A stretch of 54,332 bases of DNA. Source: Mycobacterium alsense. Its GTDB lineage: Bacteria > Actinomycetota > Actinomycetes > Mycobacteriales > Mycobacteriaceae. Below, one piece after another: positions 1 through 8,055 of this stretch (within the stretch, counting starts at the first letter, position 1; every line of letters begins with the position of its first letter). The translations under genes and the position numbers were made by a program. Location: the NCBI RefSeq assembly GCF_002086635.1, contig NZ_MVHD01000038.1:1-54332 (forward strand). The letters are read 5' to 3'. The notes beneath the pieces are model-generated. The model worked only from the letters and a program-made list of their open reading frames with translations. It did no database searches and was not told where the DNA came from.

Positions 1-727
1 CCGGTTGCGGCCCCCCCACCGCCGCCCGCGCCGGCGGGGCCGCGGGGGCGGCGGGGGCGCCGCCGCCGGATGCGCCCGACGCGTCCGTGCTGGCGCCGAT
101 GCGCGCCAGCTCACCGCCGACCGGCACGGTCGCGTCCTCCTCGGCGGTGATGCTCACCAGGACGCCGGCCACCGGTGAGGGGATCTCGGTGTCCACCTTG
201 TCGGTGGACACCTCCACCAGCGGCTCGTCGACCTGAACCGTGTCGCCCACCTGCTTCAGCCAGCGGGTCACGGTGCCCTCGGCGACCGACTCGCCGAGCT
301 CGGGCATCAGCACGGGCTTGGTGTCCCCGGTGTCGCCGCCCGCGGCTGGCTGCGACGGCCGCGGCGGCTGGGCCGGTGCCGCCGGTTGCGGCTCGGGCTC
401 GGGCTGGGCTTCGGCCGCCGGCTGCGGCTGCGGTTCGGGCTGCGGCTCCGGCTGGGCGGGGGCCGCGGGCTGGGCCTGGGGCGCCTCGCCCGCGTCGCCG
501 ATGACGGCCAGTTCGCCGCCGACCTCGACGGTGTCGTCCTCCTGGGCGATGATCTTGGTCAGCACGCCCGCCGCCGGTGACGGAATTTCGGTGTCCACCT
601 TGTCGGTCGACACCTCGACCAGCGGCTCGTCGAGTTCGACCGTGTCGCCTTCCTGCTTGAGCCAGCGCGTGACCGTCCCCTCGGTGACGCTCTCACCGAG
701 TGCGGGCATCTGGACGGAGAAGGCCAT
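1..727 (-). CDS. dlaT: Dihydrolipoamide acyltransferase (E2), 3' part missing
   Basis: This is the N-terminal 242 codons of the E2 core of pyruvate dehydrogenase, which in M. tuberculosis also serves the peroxynitrite reductase/peroxidase complex. Two lipoyl domains are visible, each with the lipoylation motif TDKVDTEIPSP. The target lysines are K43 and K177, exactly 134 residues apart. A linker rich in Pro, Ala, Glu and Gln joins the domains. The E1/E3-binding and catalytic domains lie beyond the window. The ATG at 725-727 is preceded by a GAGGAG ribosome site (737-742, minus strand). The gene is divergent from ephD. Identity is firm from the tandem lipoyl domains and the ephD neighbour; the sucB name in older annotations is the same gene. 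Confidence 0.95.
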   Translation of the reverse strand, partial: MAFSVQMPALGESVTEGTVTRWLKQEGDTVELDEPLVEVSTDKVDTEIPSPAAGVLTKIIAQEDDTVEVGGELAVIGDAGEAPQAQPAAPAQPEPQPEPQPQPAAEAQPEPEPQPAAPAQPPRPSQPAAGGDTGDTKPVLMPELGESVAEGTVTRWLKQVGDTVQVDEPLVEVSTDKVDTEIPSPVAGVLVSITAEEDATVPVGGELARIGASTDASGASGGGAPAAPAAPPARAAVGGPQP

Positions 728-893
728 CTCGTTTGACTCCTCGATCGCTCGTGGGTCGGGTGGGTCGAACATCTCGCTGGGGCGGCGACGTAGCTATCCA
801 AAACTATCCTGTCACTGCGCCTGCATGCGCACACATCCAGGGCGGACCGAGCTGTTGCTACGGTGTGGCCACGCAGTCAGAGCGGGAGGTCCG
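728..893. promoter_or_regulatory. Divergent dlaT/ephD promoter region
   Basis: This 166-bp spacer holds the signals for both flanking genes. The hexamer GGATAG occurs twice on the minus strand (794-799 and 804-809) at exact 10-bp spacing. It overlaps possible -10 elements in both directions: TATCCT (805-810) on the plus strand and TAGTTT on the minus strand. Functional assignment is inference. Confidence 0.5.
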
Positions 894-2666
894 ATGCAGG
901 CGCTACAGCAGGTACCCGAGCGGTTCGTCGACAGCAGCGACGGCGTGCGCATCGCCGTCTACGAGGAGGGCAACCGCGAGGGCCCGACCGTCGTGCTGGT
1001 GCACGGGTTCCCCGACTCGCACGTGCTGTGGGACGGCGTCGTCCCGCTGCTGGCCGAGCGGTTTCGCGTCATCCGCTACGACAACCGCGGCGTCGGCATG
1101 TCCTCGGTCCCCAAGGCGGTCTCCGCCTACGCCATGCCGCGCTTTGCCGACGACTTCGCCGCCGTGATCGGCGAGCTCAGCCCCGGCACCCCCGTGCATG
1201 TCCTGGGCCACGACTGGGGGTCGGTCGGCGTCTGGGAGTACCTGACCCGCCCGGGTGCGGCGGACCGGGTCGCCTCGTTCACGTCGGTGTCGGGCCCAAG
1301 CCAGGACCAGCTCGTCGACTACATCTTCGGCGGCCTGCGGCGGCCCTGGCGCCCGCGCCGCTTCCTGCGCTCGCTCACCCAGGCGCTGCGGCTCACCTAC
1401 ATGGCGCTGTTCTCGGTCCCGGTCCTGGCGCCGCTGTTCCTGCGGCTGGCGCTGTCGATCCCCGCGCTGCGCCGCAACGCCGTCGACAACATCCCCGACG
1501 AGAAGATCCACCACTCGGACCAACTGCCCGGCGATGCGGCGCGTTCGGTAAAGACCTATCCCGCCAATTACTTTCGCTCGTTCGCGCGCAAGCGGCCGGT
1601 TCCCGTCGTCGACGTGCCGGTGCAGCTGATCGTCAACACCGAAGACAAGTACGTCCGCCCGTACGGGTACGACGAGGCCGCCCGCTGGGTCCCGCGGTTG
1701 TGGCGCCGCGACATCAAGGCCGGTCACTTTTCGCCGATGTCGCACCCGCGGGTGATGGCGGCCGCGGTGGCCGACTTCGCCGACCTGGCCGAGGGCAAAC
1801 GGCCGAGCCGCGCGATGCTGCGCGCGCAGGTCGGGCGTCCCCGCGACTACTTCGGCGACACCCTGGTGTCGGTCACCGGGGCGGGCAGCGGCATCGGGCG
1901 GGCGGCCGCGTTCGCCTTCGCGCGCGAGGGCGCCGAGCTGGTGGTCAGCGACGTCGACGAGGCCACCGTCAAGGAGACCGCCGCCGAGATCGTCGCGCGC
2001 GGCGGCGTCGCGCACGCCTACGTGCTCGACGTGTCCGACGCTGATGCCGTCGAGGCGTATGCCGAGCGGGTCAGCGCCGAGCACGGGGTGCCCGACATCG
2101 TCGTCAACAACGCCGGCATCGGCGCGGCGGGGAGCTTCCTGGACACCCCGGCCGAGGAATGGGACCGCGTGCTCGACATCAACCTGGGTGGCGTGGTCAA
2201 CGGCTGCCGGTCCTTCGGCCGGCGGCTGGTCGAGCGCGGTACCGGCGGCTACATCGTCAACGTGGCCTCGATGGCCGCCTACGCCCCGCTGCAGTCGCTG
2301 AGCGCGTACTGCACGTCGAAGGCGGCGACCTACATGTTCTCCGACTGCCTGCGCGCCGAGCTCGACGCCGCCGGGATCGGGCTGACCACCATCTGTCCCG
2401 GCGTCATCAACACCAACATCATCAGCACCGCCCGCTTCCATGCGGCCGGGGGCAAAGACGACACCATCGACGACCGCCGCGGCCAGATCGGTCGGATGTT
2501 CGCGCTGCGCCACTACGGGCCGGACAAGGTCGCCGACGCGATCCTGTCGTCGGTCAAAAAGCACAAGCCGATCCGCCCCGTCGCGCCGGAGGCCTATGCG
2601 TTGTACGGCCTTTCGCGCCTGGCGCCACAGGCGCTGCGCAGCACCGCCCGGGTGCGGGTCATCTAG
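894..2666 (+). CDS. ephD: EphD: epoxide-hydrolase-like alpha/beta hydrolase fused to short-chain dehydrogenase
   Basis: This 590-residue two-domain protein matches the H37Rv EphD length (about 592). Residues 1-310 form an alpha/beta hydrolase with the oxyanion motif HGFPD (37-41) and the nucleophile elbow GHDWGS (105-110), where D107 is the predicted catalytic Asp of epoxide hydrolases. From about 323 there is an SDR domain with TGAGSGIG (328-335), an NNAG motif, and the catalytic pair Y472/K476 in YCTSK. In M. tuberculosis EphD has been linked to mycolic acid metabolism. The ATG at 894 is supported by GGGAGG at 884-889. An open frame runs upstream to 240 but lies antisense to dlaT and lacks family similarity, so the longer start is rejected. 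Confidence 0.93.
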   Translation: MQALQQVPERFVDSSDGVRIAVYEEGNREGPTVVLVHGFPDSHVLWDGVVPLLAERFRVIRYDNRGVGMSSVPKAVSAYAMPRFADDFAAVIGELSPGTPVHVLGHDWGSVGVWEYLTRPGAADRVASFTSVSGPSQDQLVDYIFGGLRRPWRPRRFLRSLTQALRLTYMALFSVPVLAPLFLRLALSIPALRRNAVDNIPDEKIHHSDQLPGDAARSVKTYPANYFRSFARKRPVPVVDVPVQLIVNTEDKYVRPYGYDEAARWVPRLWRRDIKAGHFSPMSHPRVMAAAVADFADLAEGKRPSRAMLRAQVGRPRDYFGDTLVSVTGAGSGIGRAAAFAFAREGAELVVSDVDEATVKETAAEIVARGGVAHAYVLDVSDADAVEAYAERVSAEHGVPDIVVNNAGIGAAGSFLDTPAEEWDRVLDINLGGVVNGCRSFGRRLVERGTGGYIVNVASMAAYAPLQSLSAYCTSKAATYMFSDCLRAELDAAGIGLTTICPGVINTNIISTARFHAAGGKDDTIDDRRGQIGRMFALRHYGPDKVADAILSSVKKHKPIRPVAPEAYALYGLSRLAPQALRSTARVRVI

Positions 2667-2670
2667 CCAT

Positions 2671-2689
2671 CGATCCTGCGCTCGGATCG
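2671..2689. terminator. Short hairpin between convergent genes
   Basis: CGATCC (2671-2676) and GGATCG (2684-2689) form a 6-bp stem with a 7-nt loop just after the ephD stop codon. There is no T-tract. It sits between ephD and the convergent gene at 2734, so a weak terminator role is inferred. Confidence 0.3.
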
Positions 2690-2733
2690 CGGATTGGCGG
2701 GCGATACGACGTGCCGGCCGCAGTCTCGGCGGA

Positions 2734-3096
2734 CTAGCGGGTGCCCGCCACCGGCCCGTCCGCGCCGACGCCCCGGCGACGCCCCACCAGCAGCGCGCCG
2801 CCGACCGCGACGATCCCGATGACCGCCAACGGGATCGTCCAGCTGCGCCTGCCGTTGACCGACGACTGGCATTGCGCCACGTAGTCGTTGTGCGGGAGCA
2901 CCTGGTTCAGGATCGGGATGTTGGCGCCGTTCTTGTCGTTGGCGTTGCGCGCGCTGGAGTAGTCCGCGGCGATGCCGTTGCCGCACGAGACCGAATTGCC
3001 GTTGCCGTCCGACACCGACACCGGGACCAGCAGCCCGATGATGCCGGCCAGCAGGAGCGCGGCGCCCGCCGCCACGATCAACCGTCGCATTGTCAC
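2734..3096 (-). CDS. Small two-TM membrane protein of unknown function
   Basis: I do not recognise the family. The 120-residue product has an N-terminal hydrophobic segment that could be a signal anchor, an exported middle with two cysteines (SCGNG and AQCQSS) that could form a disulphide, and a C-terminal TM segment followed by GRRRG. This gives both termini inside and a disulphide-bearing loop outside. AGGAGG (3103-3108, minus strand) sits 6 nt from the GTG at 3094-3096 and 12 nt from the ATG at 3088-3090, so the GTG start is preferred. In H37Rv I recall nothing here between ephD and pepB. Divergent from the SRPBCC gene. Confidence 0.7.
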   Translation of the reverse strand: MTMRRLIVAAGAALLLAGIIGLLVPVSVSDGNGNSVSCGNGIAADYSSARNANDKNGANIPILNQVLPHNDYVAQCQSSVNGRRSWTIPLAVIGIVAVGGALLVGRRRGVGADGPVAGTR

Positions 3097-3242
3097 AATT
3101 GGCCTCCTGTCAAATGCGGGTCGTACCGCCTCCAGTAGCCAAAGGCCGCGTCGGTTAAACCCGGGGCCCGGGGCGGCGGCGCATGGTTTCGCGGCTCCCG
3201 GGTATCCGTGGGACCACAGCCGCTGCGAAAGGAACTTTGACA

Positions 3243-3704
3243 ATGACGCGTGAGATGGCCGCGACCCGCGAAGTGCGGGCGACCCGTCAGCAGATTTGGG
3301 ACACGATGGCCGACGGGTGGACGTATTCGCAATGGGTGGTGGGCAACAGCCGCACCCGCGCGGTGGACCCGCGCTGGCCGGAGCCCGGCTCGGCGATCAA
3401 GCACTCGATCGGGGTGTGGCCGCTCGTCATCAGCGACGAGACGGTGGTCGAAAGTTGCACGCCCGGTGAGGAACTCGTGTTGCACGCGGGCCTGGGTCCG
3501 CTGGGCGGCGCCCGGATCACGATGCTGCTCAGCGACATTCCGGGCGGCGGCTGCCGGATCGAGATGATCGAGGTACCGGCCTCCGGGCCGATGAAATTCA
3601 TCCCCGACCGGCTGGCCCTCGCCGCGGTCTACCCGCGCAACCGCGAGTGCCTGCTGCGGCTGACCGCGCTTGCCGAACGGCTCGACCCGAGCCAGGTCAA
3701 GTAG
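3243..3704 (+). CDS. SRPBCC (START-like) ligand-binding protein
   Basis: The product is 153 residues and has features of the polyketide-cyclase/SRPBCC fold: an opening strand with TREVRATRQQIWD, the helix-strand core, and a long C-terminal helix ending ALAERLD. Such proteins bind hydrophobic small molecules in a deep cavity; the ligand here is unknown. The ATG at 3243 follows AAAGGA (3228-3233), which decides against an upstream ATG at 3183. The FAD oxidoreductase starts 3 nt after the stop, so the two are almost certainly co-translated. This suggests the SRPBCC protein binds or presents that enzyme's substrate or product, which is inference. Confidence 0.85.
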   Translation: MTREMAATREVRATRQQIWDTMADGWTYSQWVVGNSRTRAVDPRWPEPGSAIKHSIGVWPLVISDETVVESCTPGEELVLHAGLGPLGGARITMLLSDIPGGGCRIEMIEVPASGPMKFIPDRLALAAVYPRNRECLLRLTALAERLDPSQVK

Positions 3705-3707
3705 GGG

Positions 3708-5300
3708 ATGGCCGGCGAGACGACCGACGCCGTCGTAATCGGGGCCGGACACCACGGGCTGGTCGCCGCGGCGATGCTGGCCGACGCGGGCTGGGACGTG
3801 CTCGTGCTCGAGGCGCAGCCCGAGCCCGGCGGGGCCGTGCGCAGCGCCGAACTGACCCCGGGCTACATCACCGACCTGTTCAGCTCCTTCTACCCGATGA
3901 CGCTCGCGTCCCCGGCGATCGCGGCGCTGCGGCTCGAAGATCACGGGCTGCGGTGGTCGCACGCGCCCACGGTGGTGGGCCATCCGCGCGCCGCAACCGA
4001 CGACGACCCGCCCGTGATCTACCGCGACCTCGCCCGCACCGCAGCGGATTTGGCGCGGCGCGAGCCGTCCGACGGCGACAACTGGTGGCGCGCCGTGGAA
4101 TTGTGGCAGAAAATCAAAACGCCGCTGATGGACGCGATGCTGGCGCCGTTTCCGCCGGTGCGCCCGCTGATCCGGCTGCTGCTGAAGCTCGGCACGTCCG
4201 ACGCGGTGCGGCTCGCGCGGTTGATGGTTCAGCCCGCCAACACCATGGTGGACCAGTTGTTCGACGGGGAGGCGCCGCGAGTCCTCTTGCTGGGCAACGC
4301 GATGCACGCCGACGTGCCCCCGGACGCGCCGATCAGCGGCGCCATGGGGTTCTTGATGACGATGCTGGCCCAGGACGGCGGCTGGCCGGTGCCCGTCGGC
4401 GGCTCGGGCCAACTGACGGCGGCCCTGGTGTCGCGCGCCCGCTCGGCGGGCGCGCGAATCGACTGCGACGAGAACGTTTCTCGCATCCTGGTGCGCGGCG
4501 GCCGGGCGGTCGGGGTGACCACCGCCGGCGGGCGGACGGTTCGGGCGCGCCGCGCGGTCGTCGCCGACGTGACGGCGCCGCGGCTGTTTTGCGACATGCT
4601 GCCCGCCGACGCGGTGCCGGCCGGGCTGCGGCGGGAGCTCGAGCACTTCGTCTGGGATCCGCCGGTGGTGAAGGTCAACTACGCGCTCGGCTCACCCATC
4701 CCGTGGCGGGCGAAAAGCCTGCGAAATTCCGGCACCGTCCACCTGGGGGCCGACGGCCACGGGCTGGTCCGCTGGATGGCCGACCTGAACACCCGGGTGG
4801 TGCCCGACCGCCCGTTCCTGCTTTTGGGCCAGACCACCACCGCCGACCCGAGCCGGTCGCCGCCGGGCACCGAAAGCGTCTGGGCCTACACGCATTTGCC
4901 GCGCAACGTCGCCGACGACACCGCCGCCGAGCGGCTCGCCGCGTCGGTGGATCGGGTCATCGAGGAGCACGCCCCGGGCTTCGGCTCGGCGGTGATCGAG
5001 CGGTTCGTGCAACGCCCGTCGGACCTGGAGGCCAGCGACGCGAACCTGCACCTGGGCGCGCTCAACGGCGGCTCCGCGCAGCTGCCCCAGATGCTGATCT
5101 TTCGCCCGGCGCCGGGGATGGGCCGGGCCGAAACCCCCATCGAGGGCCTGTATCTGGGCAGCGCGTCGGCGACGCCGGGCGGATCCGTGCACGGGGCCTG
5201 CGGCCGCAACGCGGCCAACGCCGCGCTGGCCGCCGCCGGCGTGCTCGGCTGGCCGCGCCGCAAGCTGGGCGGCGCGGTGCTCGCGCGCCTGACGAGGTAG
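3708..5300 (+). CDS. Phytoene-desaturase-like FAD-dependent oxidoreductase
   Basis: This 530-residue protein belongs to the NAD(P)/FAD amine-oxidase and carotenoid-desaturase superfamily. The dinucleotide-binding motif VIGAGHHGLVAA is at residues 10-21, followed by an acidic strand end (VLEAQ) and the PGG motif typical of phytoene desaturase-like enzymes. A C-terminal FAD motif, LGSASATPGGSVHGACG, is also visible. The substrate cannot be read from sequence; carotenoid, retinoid or lipid substrates are all possible. It is paired with the SRPBCC gene immediately upstream. I do not recall an equivalent at this locus in H37Rv. Confidence 0.88.
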   Translation: MAGETTDAVVIGAGHHGLVAAAMLADAGWDVLVLEAQPEPGGAVRSAELTPGYITDLFSSFYPMTLASPAIAALRLEDHGLRWSHAPTVVGHPRAATDDDPPVIYRDLARTAADLARREPSDGDNWWRAVELWQKIKTPLMDAMLAPFPPVRPLIRLLLKLGTSDAVRLARLMVQPANTMVDQLFDGEAPRVLLLGNAMHADVPPDAPISGAMGFLMTMLAQDGGWPVPVGGSGQLTAALVSRARSAGARIDCDENVSRILVRGGRAVGVTTAGGRTVRARRAVVADVTAPRLFCDMLPADAVPAGLRRELEHFVWDPPVVKVNYALGSPIPWRAKSLRNSGTVHLGADGHGLVRWMADLNTRVVPDRPFLLLGQTTTADPSRSPPGTESVWAYTHLPRNVADDTAAERLAASVDRVIEEHAPGFGSAVIERFVQRPSDLEASDANLHLGALNGGSAQLPQMLIFRPAPGMGRAETPIEGLYLGSASATPGGSVHGACGRNAANAALAAAGVLGWPRRKLGGAVLARLTR

Positions 5301-5319
5301 CCGCGCGGTCAGCCGTTCA

Positions 5320-6876
5320 CTAACCCTTTTCGCAGATGTCCTCCAGCATCGCGAACAGCGTGCGGGTCGGCACCCCGGTCGCGCCCTTGGGGGTGTAGCC
5401 CCACGGGCTGCCGGTGTTGTAGGCGGGGCCGGCGACGTCGATGTGGGCCCAGCTGACGCCGTCGGCGACGAACTCGCGCAGGAACACCCCGGCGACCAGC
5501 ATGCCGGCGAAGCGCTGCCCGCTGATGTTCGACAGGTCGGCGACCGTGGACTTCAAATCGTCCTTGAGCTCGTCGGGCAGCGGCATCGGCCAGCCGTTCT
5601 CGCCCACCCGCTGCGACACGGCCGCGACCCGGTCGCGGAACTCGTCGCTGCCCATCACCCCCGGGATCCGGGCGCCCAGGGCCACGGTCTGCGCCCCGGT
5701 CAGCGTGGAGGTCTCCATCAGGTAGTCCGGCTCGTCCTCGCACGCCCGCACGATGGCGTCGGCCAGGATGAGGCGGCCCTCGGCGTCGGTGTTCTGCACC
5801 TCGACCGTGGTCCCGCCGTACTGGGTCAGCACGTCGCCGGGGCGCTGCGCCGTCGCCGAGGGCATGTTCTCGGCCATCGGGACCGTCGCGATGACGTCGA
5901 TGGGCAGCCGCCGCTGGGCGGCCAGCGCGGCGGTCGCGATGACGGCGGCCGCGCCGCCCATGTCGGAGGTCATGTGGTGCATCGACGCCGCCGGCTTGAT
6001 CGAGATCCCGCCGGTGTCGAACGTGATGCCCTTGCCCACCAGCGCCACCCGCTTGGCCTGCTTGGGCTTCTTGGCGAGCTTCGAGCCGCGATGGATCAGC
6101 CGCACCAGCCGCGGCGGGCGCGACGACCCCTGGCCGACGCCGATCACCCCGCCGTAGCCGGCCTTGTGCAGCGCCTTGTCGTCGAGCACCTCCACCTCGA
6201 GACCGACGGACTCTCCCAAAGCCTTTGCGCGCTTGGCGAATTCGCCGGGAAACAGGTGGCTCGGCGGGGTGTTGACGAAGTCTCGGGCGGTGGCGACGGC
6301 GGTCGCGACCGCCGCACCGTGCGCGGCTTGGTCCTTGGCATCCTTCGCGCCGGACAGCACGGTAATGGAGCGCAGCCCCTTGTCTTTCGGCGCGGTCTTG
6401 TCGCTGCGGAACTCGGTGAAGCGGTAGCTGCCCAGGATCAACCCCTCCACGACCGCCGAGCAGACGTCGTCGCCCGGCAGCCCGGCCAGCGTGGTGATCA
6501 CGGCCTCGGCGCTGCCGAGCGAGCGCGCCGCCGCCCCGGCGGCGCGGCGGATGGTCTCGGCCGGCCACTCCGGGCGCGGCTTGCCCAGCCCGATCGTCAG
6601 CACGCTGGCCACCGGCAGCGACGACACCACCAGCCGGTGCACCTGTTCGCCGGCGCCGGTGGCCTGAAGCGCCCGCAGGCCGGCATCGATCTCGGCGACC
6701 GCGTCGGCCGACAGGAACGGGCCGGCCGCGGAGACGACCGCGCCCGGCTTGTCTTCGTCGCCGGTCGAGACGACCGGCACCAGCAACACCGCGGAACCCA
6801 CGCCCCGTTTGGGCAGCGAGACGGCGACCTGAACGGACGGGACGGCGGGGGCCTGGTAGCCCGGTTCGGTGCTCAC
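5320..6876 (-). CDS. pepB: Leucyl aminopeptidase (M17)
   Basis: This cytosolic M17 metalloaminopeptidase of 518 residues removes N-terminal residues from peptides. The C-terminal catalytic domain carries the two-metal site: K282 and D287 in GKGITFDTGG, D305 in TSDMGG, and D364 and E366 in NTDAEGRL, with R368 as the expected catalytic Arg. The start is GTG at 6874-6876. The upstream cyclase gene ends 31 nt before it on the same strand. A TAGGGT element 8 nt before the GTG suggests the gene also has its own leaderless promoter. Ortholog of Rv2213. Confidence 0.95.
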   Translation of the reverse strand: MSTEPGYQAPAVPSVQVAVSLPKRGVGSAVLLVPVVSTGDEDKPGAVVSAAGPFLSADAVAEIDAGLRALQATGAGEQVHRLVVSSLPVASVLTIGLGKPRPEWPAETIRRAAGAAARSLGSAEAVITTLAGLPGDDVCSAVVEGLILGSYRFTEFRSDKTAPKDKGLRSITVLSGAKDAKDQAAHGAAVATAVATARDFVNTPPSHLFPGEFAKRAKALGESVGLEVEVLDDKALHKAGYGGVIGVGQGSSRPPRLVRLIHRGSKLAKKPKQAKRVALVGKGITFDTGGISIKPAASMHHMTSDMGGAAAVIATAALAAQRRLPIDVIATVPMAENMPSATAQRPGDVLTQYGGTTVEVQNTDAEGRLILADAIVRACEDEPDYLMETSTLTGAQTVALGARIPGVMGSDEFRDRVAAVSQRVGENGWPMPLPDELKDDLKSTVADLSNISGQRFAGMLVAGVFLREFVADGVSWAHIDVAGPAYNTGSPWGYTPKGATGVPTRTLFAMLEDICEKG

Positions 6877-6884
6877 GGCAAACC

Positions 6885-6890
6885 ACCCTA
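6885..6890 (-). promoter_or_regulatory. -10 element for leaderless pepB
   Basis: TAGGGT on the minus strand is separated by 8 nt from the pepB GTG. This fits the mycobacterial TANNNT rule with transcription starting at or next to the initiation codon. No ribosome-binding site lies between them. Confidence 0.5.
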
Positions 6891-6907
6891 GTCAGTGGAC
6901 CGCGACC

Positions 6908-8011
6908 TTACCCGGCGGCGCCCCCTCGGCGCAGGTCGAAGGCGGTCACCGGCTCGTCAAAACCCTTGAGCGCCAACGGTCCTTGCGCGACCGCGGGCCA
7001 GTCCGGCAATTCCTCGCGCAGCTCCGCCGCGGCCAGGACCTGGCCCGGCGCCGCGGCCGCCACCAGCCGCGCGGCCAGGTTGACCGGGACGCCGAAGTAG
7101 TCGCCGTTGATGGCCAGCGCCGTGCCATAGGCCAGGCCGGCACGCACCTGCAGGCCCTCCTCGCGCGCCCGCGGATGGTCGACGAGATCGATCGCGGCCC
7201 GCGCCAGCCCCTCGGGCGACGAGCACACCCACATCACGGCGTCGCCGATGAACTTGACCACCCGGCCGCCGTCGGCGTGCACCACGTCGGCGACGGTGGC
7301 GCCGAATTCGGTGAGCAGCTCCGACAGCTGCGCGGGGCTCAGCGCCTGGGTCAGCGCGGTGAAGCTGGACAGGTCCGCGAAACCGATGCCGCACTCGACG
7401 CTGGACGACGTGTCGCGCAGCACCCCCTCGAAGTGGGTGCGGGCGCTGGTCAGGTGATGCCGGTGCACGACGTCCATCAGGACCCCGAGGCGGGGCACGA
7501 ACTCGGCGACCGACCGGTAGGCCTGCGCCGTGGCGAGCTCGTCGTGGGTGTAGTTCATCTGGATGTGCGGCGTCCCGGCGCGGACCATCGACGTCTCGGC
7601 CTCGGCCAGCCGGGCCATCGCGGCGCCGAGCACCCGCAGCAGGCCGAAGGCGCCGTCCTCGCCGGCCACCGCCCTGAACGCGACCCAGGTCGCCAGGGCG
7701 TCGACGTCGGCCTGGCTCAGCGCGGGCACGTCGGGCCCGGCGACGGTCAGGCCGAGCAAAGCCCACGCGTGCGCCACGTCCTCGGGCGACAGCCCGAGTT
7801 GCTCGGCGGCGGATTGCATCGTGTGGATCGGACGTCCCGACCAGGCCAGGACGTCGCCGGCCAGCCCGAACAGCCGCCCGCGGCGCTCGGCCTCCGCCAT
7901 GTCGTCGACGCTGAAGCCGAGCCCGTCGAGGTACTTGATCAGGTCGGCCCGCTCGCGGGCGTTCGCGATACCCGCGGCCTCGAGCTCTCCGAAATCCAAG
8001 GAGTCGGCCAC
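6908..8011 (-). CDS. Class III adenylyl cyclase with regulatory N-terminal domain
   Basis: This 367-residue soluble cyclase corresponds to Rv2212. The N-terminal half (about 1-200) is helical and resembles the autoinhibitory domain of Rv1264/Rv2212-type cyclases. The C-terminal catalytic domain starts near residue 205 (VECGIGFADLSSFT). Metal-binding aspartates D213 and D257, K253 (substrate recognition) and N311/R315 (transition-state pair) are all present, so the enzyme should be active as a homodimer. Fatty-acid stimulation is reported for Rv2212, from memory. The start is GTG at 8009-8011. It is divergent from gcvT with only 44 bp between the start codons. Confidence 0.92.
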   Translation of the reverse strand: MADSLDFGELEAAGIANARERADLIKYLDGLGFSVDDMAEAERRGRLFGLAGDVLAWSGRPIHTMQSAAEQLGLSPEDVAHAWALLGLTVAGPDVPALSQADVDALATWVAFRAVAGEDGAFGLLRVLGAAMARLAEAETSMVRAGTPHIQMNYTHDELATAQAYRSVAEFVPRLGVLMDVVHRHHLTSARTHFEGVLRDTSSSVECGIGFADLSSFTALTQALSPAQLSELLTEFGATVADVVHADGGRVVKFIGDAVMWVCSSPEGLARAAIDLVDHPRAREEGLQVRAGLAYGTALAINGDYFGVPVNLAARLVAAAAPGQVLAAAELREELPDWPAVAQGPLALKGFDEPVTAFDLRRGGAAG

Positions 8012-8041
8012 CTACCAAAGTGTGCCAGCCGGCGCGCCGAT

Positions 8042-8047
8042 TAGGGT
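8042..8047 (+). promoter_or_regulatory. -10 element for leaderless gcvT
   Basis: TAGGGT is followed by 8 nt and the gcvT GTG at 8056. No Shine-Dalgarno sequence is present. The region also lies only 30 bp from the divergent cyclase start, so the two promoters must be close or overlapping. Confidence 0.6.
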
Positions 8048-8055
8048 AAGGCGTC

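Noticed and set aside
163..709. Direct repeat of about 150 bp inside dlaT (402-bp offset)
   Set aside because: It is explained by the two homologous lipoyl domains and is not a mobile or regulatory repeat.
240..893. Upstream extension of the ephD frame
   Set aside because: It lies antisense to the lipoyl domains of dlaT, is low-complexity Gly/Ser/Ala, and ephD has a good ribosome site and family-length start at 894.
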